A stretch of DNA of 64,000 nt from assembly GCF_030816615.1 (NCBI RefSeq), contig NZ_JAUSYD010000001.1, positions 5,540,501-5,604,500 of the forward strand. Direction: 5' to 3'. The notes under the pieces were generated by a model. The model was not told the origin of the DNA and did not search any database. It was given only the letters and a program-made list of their open reading frames with translations. Source of the stretch: Streptomyces sp. B1I3 (GTDB taxonomy: Bacteria > Actinomycetota > Actinomycetes > Streptomycetales > Streptomycetaceae). The position numbers and the translations under genes were made by a program. This document shows positions 35,879 to 44,085 of this stretch, piece after piece. The stretch's first letter is position 1. Every line of letters begins with the position of its first letter.

Positions 35879-37361
35879 CCGTCGGCGAGCGGGTGCCGTC
35901 CTCGGCGCGCCCGTCGTCGGCGACCGCCAGGCGCACCGCCGGGCGCCCGTCGGGCAGCCGCGCCGTGACGTCCACCTCAACCTCGATGGCCGAGACCCCC
36001 GGCCGCCGGTGCGCGGTGGCCAGGGCCCCGCGCAGCACGCCGAGCAGCTGACCGTCCACCGGCTCCGGCACCAGGGCGTCCACCGCCCCGGTGAAGTGCA
36101 CCGACGGCTGGAAACCGAGGACCGCCGCGGCCCCCGCCGTCTCGCGCAGCACTCGGCCGCGGAAGGTCGCCGGGGCCTCGGCCGGAGGCTGCTGGAGGGC
36201 GAAGATGGCGGTCCTGACCTCCTGGATGGTGGAGTCCAGCTCGTCGACGGCCCTCGCGAGCAGCTCGGCGGTCCCGCCGTCCCCGGCCAGGTCCTTGCGG
36301 CGGGTCGACTCCAGCATCATCTCCGTGGCGAAGAGCCGCTGGACGACGAGGTCGTGCAGATCGCGGGCGATCCGGTCGCGGTCCTCGTGGACCGCCAGCT
36401 GCTCCCGGTAGTGCTGGGCGTCGGCCATCACGAGGGCCAGCGCCGCCTGGGAGGCGAACTGCGAGGCCAGCAGCCGGTCCACCGCCGTGTAGGGGCGGCC
36501 GCCGCGCCGCCGGGGGAGGGCGAGGGTGCCGATGAGCCGCCCGCCGCTCTGCAGGGGGAGCATCATGCTGGGGCCGAACCGCTCCCGTACGGGCGTCGTC
36601 ATCCGCGGATCCGTCGCGGAGTCCTCCAGGAACACCGGCTCACCGCCCAGCAACTGGACGAGGACCGGGGAGCCCGGCTCGATCACCGTGCCGACGAGAC
36701 CGGCCGGATCGTCGCAGGTCGAGGCGGCGACGATCTCCATGCCGCCCTCCGCGGTCGGCTGGAGGATCACCCCCGCCGACGCGTCGGCGAGCACCCTGGC
36801 CCGCTCCGCGACGGTCGTCAGCGCGTCCGTCGTGCCGGTGCCGGCCAGCAGGGCCCGGGTGACGGCGGCGGCCCCCTCGATCCAGTGCTCCCGCTGTCGC
36901 GCCGCTTCGTACAGATGGGCGCCGTCGACCGCTGTGGCCGCCTGGGAGGCGAGCAGCCGCAGCAGGGCCAGGTCCGTGTCCGTGAACCGCCCCGGATCCT
37001 CACCCGTGAGGCAGAGACAGCCCAGCACCTCGGTGTGCACCCGGATCGGGGCACCCAGGAAGGAGCGCTCCGCCGGGTGCCCGGGAACCAGGCCGGCCCA
37101 GCGTTCGTCGGTGGCCACGTCGTCGATCCGCAGGGGCTCCCCCTCGTCCACCAGGACCGCGACGAAGGGGCCGTGGGCGTCCAGGAGCGGACCCGGGTGC
37201 TGGCGCCCGGCGTCGGCCGGGCCGGTGGTGAACAGGTCGGTGACGCGGCCGTTCCCACGGTCGAGGAGCGCCAGGGCGCCGCGGTCCGCCCCCGCCAGCG
37301 CCGTTGCGGTGTCCACGATGTGCTGCAGGGTGGTCCGCAGGTCGAGCCCGGTCCCGCCCAC
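35856..37361 (-). CDS. GAF-domain histidine-kinase-like protein with degenerate ATPase domain
   Basis: This 501-residue soluble protein has two GAF domains (about 5-150 and 170-315), then a HisKA_3 segment with EDRDRIARDLHDLVVQRLFA and phospho-acceptor His336. The expected HATPase domain is poor. The N-box position reads GVLRGALATAHRRPGV instead of EALTNAxRHA, and after VADDG there is no G2 glycine box; the protein simply ends SPTVIWQVPL. It is therefore probably inactive as a kinase on its own, or acts as a sensor. The GTG start at 37361 lies 16 bp after the mbl stop, so it is co-transcribed with mbl. The 3' end overlaps the Lrp gene. Confidence 0.85.
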   Translation of the reverse strand: MGGTGLDLRTTLQHIVDTATALAGADRGALALLDRGNGRVTDLFTTGPADAGRQHPGPLLDAHGPFVAVLVDEGEPLRIDDVATDERWAGLVPGHPAERSFLGAPIRVHTEVLGCLCLTGEDPGRFTDTDLALLRLLASQAATAVDGAHLYEAARQREHWIEGAAAVTRALLAGTGTTDALTTVAERARVLADASAGVILQPTAEGGMEIVAASTCDDPAGLVGTVIEPGSPVLVQLLGGEPVFLEDSATDPRMTTPVRERFGPSMMLPLQSGGRLIGTLALPRRRGGRPYTAVDRLLASQFASQAALALVMADAQHYREQLAVHEDRDRIARDLHDLVVQRLFATEMMLESTRRKDLAGDGGTAELLARAVDELDSTIQEVRTAIFALQQPPAEAPATFRGRVLRETAGAAAVLGFQPSVHFTGAVDALVPEPVDGQLLGVLRGALATAHRRPGVSAIEVEVDVTARLPDGRPAVRLAVADDGRAEDGTRSPTVIWQVPL

Positions 37362-37376
37362 GGATCGGTGCGGCTC

Positions 37377-38414
37377 TCAGCGGGCGAGCGGAGTGAGGAC
37401 CAGTGGCTTGACCTTGCCGTCCAGCATGGCACCCAGCCCGAGCACGGAGCACACGTCGGGCCGCTCGGCGATGTGCACGGGCACTCCCGTGGCGTCGCGC
37501 AGCATCTGGTCCAGTCCCGGAAGCAGGGCACTCCCGCCGACCATCGTGATCCCGGAGTCCGCGATGTCCGCCACCAGGTCGGGCGGGCAGTCGCGCAGCA
37601 CCTTGCCGAGTCCGTCGATCACCGCCGTGAGAGGGGTGTGGATGGCCTCGCGCACGGCGGCGGTGTCGACCTGCACCGAACGGGCCAGGCCGGTGAGCAC
37701 GTCACGGCCGTGGATCTCCGTCACCGCCGGGCCGCTGAGGGTCAGGCCGTTGCCCCGCAGCGCCAGCTGCAGGGGGCGCACGGACTGGCTGGGCAGCAAC
37801 AGCTCGTGGTGCTGACGCAGGTGCTGGATCACCGCACGGTCGATGGCCTCGCCGCCGATCGGGATGCGTACGGCCGTCACGATCGAGCCGAGCGAGAGCA
37901 CCGCGATCTGGGTCGTGGCGGCCCCGCACATCATGATCATGGTGGCGGTGGGCTGCTCCACCGGCAGCCCACAGCCGACGGCCGCGGCGATCAGGGTGTC
38001 CACCAGCTCCACGCGCCGCGCGCCGAGCCCGATCAGCGTCTCGACGGTCGCCCGCTGGGCCAGCGGATCGGCTTCGTGCGGGGTGCAGGCGGCGGCCCGC
38101 AGCCGGGGCTTGCGGCGCAGCTGGCGCCGGAGCTTCTCGCCGAGGAGGTGGCGCAACATGCGCTGGGCCATGTCGATGTCGACGACGGTCCCGCCGGTCA
38201 CCGGCCGGGACACCCGGATGTAGGCGGGCGTGCGGCCGGTCATCTGTTCGGCGAGGGCGCCGACGGCGATGAGTGAGCCCGTACGGGTGTTGATGGCGGC
38301 GACGCTGGGCTCGTCGACGACGAGGCCGACCCCCTTGACGTACACGCGGGTCCTGGCGGCCCCGAGGTCGACGGCGACATGGCAACGGCGCAACTGCTCA
38401 AGACTGACGGTCAT
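37377..38414 (-). CDS. mbl: MreB-like actin homologue Mbl
   Basis: This 345-residue bacterial actin shows phosphate-1 motif VAVDLGAARTRVYV (residues 13-26), phosphate-2/connect regions MMCGAATTQIAVLSLGS and IPIGGEAIDRAV, and the adenosine motif ITMVGGSALLPGLDQML near residue 285. In Streptomyces coelicolor a second MreB paralogue, Mbl, contributes to spore-wall synthesis with MreB; this gene is not next to mreC/mreD/pbp2, as expected for Mbl and not MreB. The region around residues 100-130 is longer in Arg than in rod-cell MreB. Start ATG 38414. Confidence 0.85.
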   Translation of the reverse strand: MTVSLEQLRRCHVAVDLGAARTRVYVKGVGLVVDEPSVAAINTRTGSLIAVGALAEQMTGRTPAYIRVSRPVTGGTVVDIDMAQRMLRHLLGEKLRRQLRRKPRLRAAACTPHEADPLAQRATVETLIGLGARRVELVDTLIAAAVGCGLPVEQPTATMIMMCGAATTQIAVLSLGSIVTAVRIPIGGEAIDRAVIQHLRQHHELLLPSQSVRPLQLALRGNGLTLSGPAVTEIHGRDVLTGLARSVQVDTAAVREAIHTPLTAVIDGLGKVLRDCPPDLVADIADSGITMVGGSALLPGLDQMLRDATGVPVHIAERPDVCSVLGLGAMLDGKVKPLVLTPLAR

Positions 38415-38543
38415 GGCAGGTCTCCCGAGAGCGCTGACGGGGGGAACCGGCGGTGGCCGGCTGTCCTGGCATCCTCCCGCCGGGCGGGGGACGGCGCGCG
38501 CCGGGTGAGGCGTACGGGGGAAACCGGGCCGGCGGTGCGAGAG

Positions 38544-39119
38544 CTACCGGGCGGGCCCGGGAAGCAGACGCTGGAACAGGCCCCAGGTGAACTCGGCGAC
38601 GTGGCTCCGCCCGTCGGCAGGGTCCGTGACGGCCAGTGCCCAGCGGGTCGGCGCGCTGCCCTCCATCGGGCGGGCCCCCTCGAACGCCCGGGCCACCTCG
38701 TCCACGGTGCAGGACCACGGACGCAGGTCCGCGGCCGTACGCAGCCCGGGGCCGGGCAGGCCAGGGGCGCGGACCAGCCACTCGTTCCACACGGCACCGC
38801 CGGGGCCCGCCATCACCTCGAACCGCAGGTCCGGCCAGAGCGGCAGGGGCCACAACAGCGCGTCGCACTCCAGGTCGCCGACCGTGCGGCGCACGGACGT
38901 CTCGGGCTCGCCGAGGACCGAGCGGTAGCGGCGCAGGGCGCCCCGGCCGCGCGGGGCACGCACCATGGCCTGCCAGCGCCGGTTCGCCTCCCGCATCTCG
39001 GCGAGCGAGGCACTCAGTTCGTGGCGGGCGTCCTCGACCAGGTCCGGCTGGTGATCGGCCATCCGGCGCAACAGGACGAGCTGGAACTCGAGCGGTCCGA
39101 AGGGGGTGGGAGCGGTCAT
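38544..39119 (-). CDS. Conserved hypothetical protein
   Basis: This 191-residue soluble protein opens MTAPTPFGPLEFQLVLLRRM. The first 60 residues are helical with heptad-like leucines, and the rest is mixed with many Trp and Pro (LLWPLPLWPDLRFEVMAG). No signal peptide, membrane helix or known motif was seen. The start ATG 39119 is preferred over 39143 because it gives a conventional N-terminus. It lies upstream of mbl on the same strand with a 129-bp gap and may share its transcription. Confidence 0.6.
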   Translation of the reverse strand: MTAPTPFGPLEFQLVLLRRMADHQPDLVEDARHELSASLAEMREANRRWQAMVRAPRGRGALRRYRSVLGEPETSVRRTVGDLECDALLWPLPLWPDLRFEVMAGPGGAVWNEWLVRAPGLPGPGLRTAADLRPWSCTVDEVARAFEGARPMEGSAPTRWALAVTDPADGRSHVAEFTWGLFQRLLPGPAR

Positions 39120-39242
39120 GGCGCCCATCCTGCCGCGTCCCACGCGTATCGGACGGCGTGCGCCGGAATCCGCTCTTCCCTACAGGATCCTCACCTGAGC
39201 GGCTTCCTCCGCCGCTCCCCACCCGTCTAGTCTGCGGGCCCC

Positions 39243-39962
39243 ATGGACTACTGCCACCCGTGCCAACGGCACCTCAACGGCGCCCTGGCGTGCGCCGGTT
39301 GTGGAACCCCCGCCGACGCGCTGGCCCCCTACGCGGTCCCGGCCCGCTCCGTTCACGAACCGGAGCCGCCGGGCGAGATCCTCGAGCCCTCGGGGAGGGG
39401 AGGGTCCCGCCGCCGCGCCCGGGGCGCTGCGGGCCGCAAAGGCGGCCGTCGCGTGCACCGGCGCCGCGGGCGCGGGCTGCTGCTGACGGCGGTCGGCGTG
39501 GTACTGGCCGCCGGTGCGCTGAGCCTGGCCGAGCTGGCGGTGGAACCCGAGCACGAGGACGGCGCCGCCGAGTACGTGAGCGAGGCGACGGCGACCGTCA
39601 CCGAACCCGTGCCGCCTCCCTCGGCCGGCACGGTGCACGACGGCCCCGGGCCGGTGGACGTCCCCACCGCCGTCCCGGTGACGGACTCCCACTCCGCGGA
39701 CGCCGGGCCGGCCACGTCGGCGGCGCCGGAGGATTCCGGGGCGCCCGAGTCGGCGTCCGCACCGCCGGAGGAGCCGCCCTCCGCGTCCACACCCTCGGAC
39801 CCCACGAACCCCTCGGACCCCCCGGACACGGGGACGCCGGCCGATCCGACGCCTTCCGGCCGGCCGACCGCGGACCCGACGCGGCCGGAGCCCCCGGAGG
39901 AGCCCTCGCCCAGCCCCTCGCCGACCGAGACCTGCACGCGGTGGCTCTGGTTCTGCACCTGA
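39243..39962 (+). CDS. Zn-ribbon, single-pass membrane protein with Pro/Ser/Thr-rich outer tail
   Basis: This 239-residue protein has an N-terminal zinc-ribbon-like CHPCQRHLNGALACAGCG (Cys4-Cys7 and Cys17-Cys20). An Arg-rich cytoplasmic stretch (50-77) and one membrane helix (LLLTAVGVVLAAGALSLAEL, about 79-98) follow. The long acidic Pro/Ser/Thr tail is probably extracellular. The last residues TETCTRWLWFCT carry two Cys that could form a disulfide knob. The layout is that of a membrane sensor or scaffold; no family name can be given. It is divergent from the hypothetical gene upstream of mbl. Confidence 0.75.
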   Translation: MDYCHPCQRHLNGALACAGCGTPADALAPYAVPARSVHEPEPPGEILEPSGRGGSRRRARGAAGRKGGRRVHRRRGRGLLLTAVGVVLAAGALSLAELAVEPEHEDGAAEYVSEATATVTEPVPPPSAGTVHDGPGPVDVPTAVPVTDSHSADAGPATSAAPEDSGAPESASAPPEEPPSASTPSDPTNPSDPPDTGTPADPTPSGRPTADPTRPEPPEEPSPSPSPTETCTRWLWFCT

Positions 39963-40147
39963 GGACGGGCTGCCGCCGGACCTCCCTCGACGGTCAGCCG
40001 GGCGACGGCCTTGCGACGGTGGCGCCCCAAGGGCCCGCGAGCTGGGCGGCGGCGCGTGGTGCCGGGATGACGTGGGGCGACTGCGGCATCCGGTACCGGC
40101 TCATCCGCCCGCGGACCTGATCGGGCGCCGGTTCGACCGCGCGATGT

Positions 40148-40651
40148 TCACCTGGCGGTGCGGCCGAGGGCCACGGCCGTCTCCGGGGGAGCGGTGGGGG
40201 GCACGTCCTCCGGCCGGCCCGCGGGCTCCTCGCCGAGCATGCGGCGCAGCAGGTCGCGCAGCATCGTGCGCTCCGCCTCCGACAGCTCGGCGAGCGGCTC
40301 GCGGGCGAAGTCCAGCGCGTCCCGCAGCTGCCGGGCCGTCCGTATGCCTTCCTGGGTCGGGGCGGCCAGTTTCACCCGCCGGTCGGCGGGGTCCGGGCGG
40401 CGCTCCACCAGGCCGCGGAGCTCCAGCCGGTCGACTATGCCGGTGATGTTGGAGGGCTCGCACTTCAGTTTCCGGGCGACCTTGCGCATGGGCATCGGTT
40501 CGAGGGAGAGGAGACCGAGTACACGGGCCTGGGCGCCGGTCAGGGCGTGGGCGGCCGCGGCCCGGTCGTACTCCTCGTGGTAGCGGGCCACGACGCCGCC
40601 GATGAGTTCGATGACGTCCAGGGTCAGCGGGTCCGTGCGCGAAGTGGCCAT
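40148..40651 (-). CDS. MarR-family transcriptional regulator
   Basis: This 167-residue winged-helix protein has MRKVARKLKCEPSNITGIVD as recognition region (about residues 53-72) and the wing RRPDPADRRVKLAAPTQEG. ATG 40651 is chosen over TTG 40669. It is divergent from an NADP oxidoreductase with a small palindrome in between, which makes the oxidoreductase (and possibly ohr) its likely target. Confidence 0.9.
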   Translation of the reverse strand: MATSRTDPLTLDVIELIGGVVARYHEEYDRAAAAHALTGAQARVLGLLSLEPMPMRKVARKLKCEPSNITGIVDRLELRGLVERRPDPADRRVKLAAPTQEGIRTARQLRDALDFAREPLAELSEAERTMLRDLLRRMLGEEPAGRPEDVPPTAPPETAVALGRTAR

Positions 40652-40671
40652 GACACTCAGGATACCCAATT

Positions 40672-40680
40672 ACTTGACAA
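40672..40680. promoter_or_regulatory. Small inverted repeat in the MarR/oxidoreductase divergent promoter
   Basis: CTTG-A-CAAG lies in the 124-bp divergent gap and contains a TTGACA-like -35 element for the oxidoreductase gene. It is the only symmetric element of note in the gap. Confidence 0.4.
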
Positions 40681-40775
40681 GGTGAAATATCGGAGCGCAT
40701 GGTTGTTTCAGGTAATGAAGCATTTCCGCTTCCCGCCCCACACGTTCCGTGAGACATCGAGGAGACCCCCAGCCC

Positions 40776-41798
40776 ATGTCTGCAGCACTTCCCACGTCCA
40801 GCCGCGAATGGCACCTCGTCGCCCGCCCGCAGGGATGGCCGGAGGCCAAGGACTTCGCGCTGCGCGAGGCGCCGGTGACCGCTCCCGGCGAGGGCCGCGT
40901 CCTCGTCCGTAACCTGTACTTCTCGGTCGACCCCTACATGCGTGGCCGGATGAACGACGTGAAGTCCTACACTCCGCCGTTCAAGCTCGACCACCCCATG
41001 GACGGCGGCGCTGTAGGCGAGGTCGTCGCCTCGAACGCCGACGGCTTCGCCGTGGGCGACCACGTGCTGCACGGCCTCGGCTGGCGCGAGTACGCCGACG
41101 TGCCGGCCAAGCACGCGGTGAAGGTCGACGCCTTGCTCGCCCCGCTCTCCGCCTACCTCGGCGTCCTCGGCATGACCGGCCTCACCGCCTACGCCGGCCT
41201 GTTCGACGTCGCCTCCTTCAAGGAGGGTGACGCCGTCTTCGTCTCCGGTGCGGCCGGCGCGGTCGGCAGCCAGGTCGGCCAGATGGCGAAGCTGAAGGGT
41301 GCCTCACGGGTCATCGGTTCGGCCGGATCCGACGAGAAGGTCAAGCTCCTGGTCGAGGAGTACGGCTTCGACGCGGCCTTCAACTACAAGAACGGCCCCG
41401 TCAGGGACCAGCTGCGCGAGGCGGCGCCGGACGGCATCGACGTCTACTTCGACAACGTCGGCGGCGACCACCTGGAGGCCGCGATCTCCTCGTTCAACGT
41501 GCACGGCCGCGCCACCATCTGCGGCATGATCGCCCAGTACAACGCCACGGAGCCCACCCCGGCCCCCCGCAACCTCGCGCTGGTCATCGGCAAGCGGCTG
41601 CGCCTGCAGGGCATGCTCGTCGGCGACCACTCCGATCTGCAGCCGCAGTTCGTCCAGGAGGTCGCCGGCTGGCTCGCCTCCGGGGAGCTCAAGTACCGCG
41701 AGACGAAGGTCGAGGGCATCGAGAACGGCTTCGACGCGTTCCTGGGCCTCCTGCGCGGCGAGAACACCGGCAAGATGATCGTTTCGCTGGACGCCTGA
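40776..41798 (+). CDS. NADP-dependent medium-chain oxidoreductase (prostaglandin/leukotriene reductase type)
   Basis: This 340-residue zinc-free MDR enzyme has PYMRGRMND near residue 48, the nucleotide-binding GAAGAVGSQVGQMAKLKG (about 157-174) and VYFDNVGGDHLEAA. These place it with the alkenal/curcumin/PTGR-type double-bond reductases. It detoxifies alpha,beta-unsaturated carbonyls in relatives. ATG 40776 follows GAGGAGA. The MarR gene is divergent and the ohr gene follows 89 bp downstream, which fits electrophile or oxidant stress. Confidence 0.92.
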   Translation: MSAALPTSSREWHLVARPQGWPEAKDFALREAPVTAPGEGRVLVRNLYFSVDPYMRGRMNDVKSYTPPFKLDHPMDGGAVGEVVASNADGFAVGDHVLHGLGWREYADVPAKHAVKVDALLAPLSAYLGVLGMTGLTAYAGLFDVASFKEGDAVFVSGAAGAVGSQVGQMAKLKGASRVIGSAGSDEKVKLLVEEYGFDAAFNYKNGPVRDQLREAAPDGIDVYFDNVGGDHLEAAISSFNVHGRATICGMIAQYNATEPTPAPRNLALVIGKRLRLQGMLVGDHSDLQPQFVQEVAGWLASGELKYRETKVEGIENGFDAFLGLLRGENTGKMIVSLDA

Positions 41799-41887
41799 CC
41801 GGCCCTGTCCGTCACCCGCTAGGCTCGGCCCAGGCCGTCGCGGTCGTGGGCGCGAGCCGCGGCGCATCAGCAGGAGGAATCCCCGGT

Positions 41888-42316
41888 ATGACCATCCAGA
41901 ACATAGACGTGGCCTACACCGCCGTCGCCACCGCGGAGAACGGCCGTGACGGCCGTGTCTCCACCGACGACGGCAAGCTCGACGTCGTCGTCAACCCGCC
42001 GAAGGAGATGGGGGGCAGCGGCGCGGGCACCAACCCCGAGCAGCTCTTCGCAGCCGGCTACAGCGCCTGCTTCCAGGGCGCGCTCGGCGTGGTCGCCCGC
42101 AAGGAGCAGGCCGACATCTCCGGCTCGACAGTCACCGCGTCCGTCGGCATCGGCAAGACCGAGGCGGGCGGTTTCGGCCTGGAGGTGGCGATCACCGCCT
42201 CCATCCCGAACGTCGACAGGGCCACCGCCCAGTCGCTCATCGAGAAGGCGCACCAGGTGTGCCCGTACTCGAACGCCACCCGCGGCAACATCAAGGTCGA
42301 GCTGTCGGTCGGCTGA
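41888..42316 (+). CDS. ohr: Organic hydroperoxide resistance protein (Ohr/OsmC family)
   Basis: This 142-residue thiol peroxidase has its two catalytic Cys at GYSACFQGAL (Cys61) and HQVCPYSNATRGNI (Cys125), both required for Ohr activity. The lipoyl-dependent reduction of organic peroxides is known for the family. The start is ATG 41888 after AGGAGGAA. It follows the double-bond reductase on the same strand. Whether the divergent MarR gene is a redox-sensing OhrR is open: its N-terminal region shows no Cys at the usual position, and its only Cys is in KLKCEPS. Confidence 0.93.
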   Translation: MTIQNIDVAYTAVATAENGRDGRVSTDDGKLDVVVNPPKEMGGSGAGTNPEQLFAAGYSACFQGALGVVARKEQADISGSTVTASVGIGKTEAGGFGLEVAITASIPNVDRATAQSLIEKAHQVCPYSNATRGNIKVELSVG

Positions 42317-42334
42317 GCAGGTCATCCGTACGTC

Positions 42335-42370
42335 CGAGGGCCGCATCCCGCTCCAGGGGTGCGGCCCTCG
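42335..42370. terminator. Hairpin terminator after ohr
   Basis: An 11-bp perfect stem (CGAGGGCCGCA and complement) with a 14-base loop begins 19 bp after the ohr stop. Confidence 0.75.
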
Positions 42371-42420
42371 GCCGTACCCGCGGGTAAAGGTGCGCACGGG
42401 GCATTGACGGCCCGCGGAGG

Positions 42421-42449
42421 TTGACCCTACGGTCCCGTTCGAGAATACG
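42421..42449 (+). promoter_or_regulatory. Candidate promoter of the arabinofuranosidase gene
   Basis: TTGACC at 42421-42426 and AATACG at 42444-42449 are 17 bases apart, the spacing of a vegetative promoter. The shared operator lies just downstream, where a repressor would block transcription. Confidence 0.5.
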
Positions 42450-42471
42450 AGCAGCATTCGAAATCTCGAAC
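42440..42471. promoter_or_regulatory. Shared bipartite operator, copy A (arabinofuranosidase)
   Basis: On the minus strand it reads GTTCGAGATTTCG, six bases, then GCTCGTATT. Two other promoters of this block carry the same arrangement with the repeats 19 bases apart. It lies 27 bp before the GH51 start. Confidence 0.6.
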
Positions 42472-42497
42472 ATAGGCAGTCGACCCGTGAGGAAGTC

Positions 42498-44015
42498 ATG
42501 ACCCGCACCGCGCGCTTCACCCTCGACCCCGCCTTCACCGTGGGTGAGGTGAACCCCCGGCTCTTCGGATCGTTCGTCGAACACCTGGGACGCTGCGTCT
42601 ACGACGGCATCCACGAACCGGGCCACCCGCGCGCCGACGAGGCCGGGCTGCGCACCGACGTCCTCGACCTGGTCCGCGAGCTGGGCGTCACCGCCATCCG
42701 TTACCCCGGGGGCAACTTCGTCTCCGGCTACCGCTGGGAGGACAGCGTCGGCCCCGCCGACGAGCGCCCCCGCCGCCTCGACCTCGCGTGGCGCTCCACG
42801 GAGACGAATCGTTTCGGCCTTTCCGAGTACATCGACTTCCTCAGGAAGGTCGGCCCCCAGGCCGAACCGATGCTCGCGGTCAACCTCGGCACCCGCGGCG
42901 TCCAGGAGGCCATCCAGCTCCAGGAGTACGCCAACCACCCGTCCGGTACCGAGCTCTCCGACCGCAGGATCGCCCACGGCGACAAGGACCCCTTCGGCAT
43001 CAAGCTGTGGTGCCTGGGCAACGAGATGGACGGCCCCTGGCAGACCGGCCACAAGACCGCCGAGGAGTACGGGCGGCTCGCGGCCGAGACCGCGCGCGCG
43101 ATGCGCCAGATCGACCCGACCGTCCAGCTCGTCGCCTGCGGGTCCTCCAGCCGCGCCATGCCGACCTTCGCCGCCTGGGAGGCGACGGTCCTGGCCGAGA
43201 CCTACGACCTCGTCGACTACGTCTCGCTGCACGCCTACTACGAGGAGACCGACGGCGACCGGGACTCCTTCCTCGCCTCGGCCGTGGACATGGAGTCCTT
43301 CATCGAGAGCGTCGTCGCGACCTGCGACCACGTCGGGGCGCGCCTGAAGTCGCCGAAGAGGATCAACCTCTCCTTCGACGAGTGGAACGTCTGGTACCAG
43401 AGGCGCTTCCAGCAGGAGACGGAGGAGAACCCGCTCGACTGGCCCGAGGCGCCGCGCCTGCTGGAGGACAACTACACCGTCACCGACGCCGTCGTCTTCG
43501 GCAGCCTGCTCATCGCACTGCTGCGGCACGCGGACCGGGTGACCGTCGCCTGCCTCGCCCAGCTGGTCAACGTCATCGCGCCGATCATGACCGAGCCCGG
43601 CGGGCCCGCCTGGCGGCAGACCACCTTCTTCCCCTTCGCCCAGGCCGCGCGGTACGGGCGGGGCCAGGTGCTGGACGTACGGGTGGACTCGCCGACGTAC
43701 GGGACGGCGAAGTACGGCGAGGCGGACCTGCTGCACGCCACCGCCGTACGGGACCCGGAGACGGGCGCCGTCACCGTCTTCGCGGTCAACCGCAGCCAGG
43801 ACGCCGTGCTGCCGCTCGAAGTCGCCCTGGCCGGACTCGGCCTGGACCGGGTCGCCGAGCACCAGGTGGTCGCGGACGCCGACCCGGAGGCCCGTAACAC
43901 CCTCGCCGAGCCCGAGCGGGTCACACCGCATCCGGCCGAGGGCACCGAGCTGACCGACGGCGTCCTGAAGGCCGTGCTGGAGCCGCTGTCCTGGAACATG
44001 ATCCGGCTGGTCTGA
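42498..44015 (+). CDS. Alpha-L-arabinofuranosidase, GH51
   Basis: This 505-residue cytoplasmic enzyme releases L-arabinose from arabino-oligosaccharides. The opening LFGSFVEHLGRCVYDGIH, the acid/base in WCLGNEMDGP (Glu176) and the nucleophile in SFDEWNVWY (Glu295) are the canonical GH51 elements. A C-terminal beta domain follows from about 400. There is no signal peptide, as usual for intracellular GH51. It starts at ATG 42498. The sugar importer and other catabolic genes on its right are probably in the same regulon. Confidence 0.95.
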   Translation: MTRTARFTLDPAFTVGEVNPRLFGSFVEHLGRCVYDGIHEPGHPRADEAGLRTDVLDLVRELGVTAIRYPGGNFVSGYRWEDSVGPADERPRRLDLAWRSTETNRFGLSEYIDFLRKVGPQAEPMLAVNLGTRGVQEAIQLQEYANHPSGTELSDRRIAHGDKDPFGIKLWCLGNEMDGPWQTGHKTAEEYGRLAAETARAMRQIDPTVQLVACGSSSRAMPTFAAWEATVLAETYDLVDYVSLHAYYEETDGDRDSFLASAVDMESFIESVVATCDHVGARLKSPKRINLSFDEWNVWYQRRFQQETEENPLDWPEAPRLLEDNYTVTDAVVFGSLLIALLRHADRVTVACLAQLVNVIAPIMTEPGGPAWRQTTFFPFAQAARYGRGQVLDVRVDSPTYGTAKYGEADLLHATAVRDPETGAVTVFAVNRSQDAVLPLEVALAGLGLDRVAEHQVVADADPEARNTLAEPERVTPHPAEGTELTDGVLKAVLEPLSWNMIRLV

Positions 44016-44021
44016 CGACGG

Positions 44022-44062
44022 CGAGCGGCGCCCTCCCCCGGGCAGGGGGAGGGCGCCGCTCG
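44022..44062. terminator. Bidirectional terminator, perfect 18-bp stem
   Basis: A perfect 18-bp stem with a five-base loop lies between the convergent arabinofuranosidase and aldose-epimerase genes. Confidence 0.88.
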
Positions 44063-44085
44063 TGGTCCGGCTGCCGGAAGGCGTG

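Noticed and set aside
36009-38276. A 755-codon open frame on the plus strand across the GAF kinase and mbl
   Set aside because: Antisense shadow caused by high GC; both genes beneath have clear domains on the minus strand.
40148-40651. Calling the MarR gene ohrR because ohr is near
   Set aside because: The N-terminal redox-sensing Cys of OhrR is absent and an oxidoreductase gene lies between the two.
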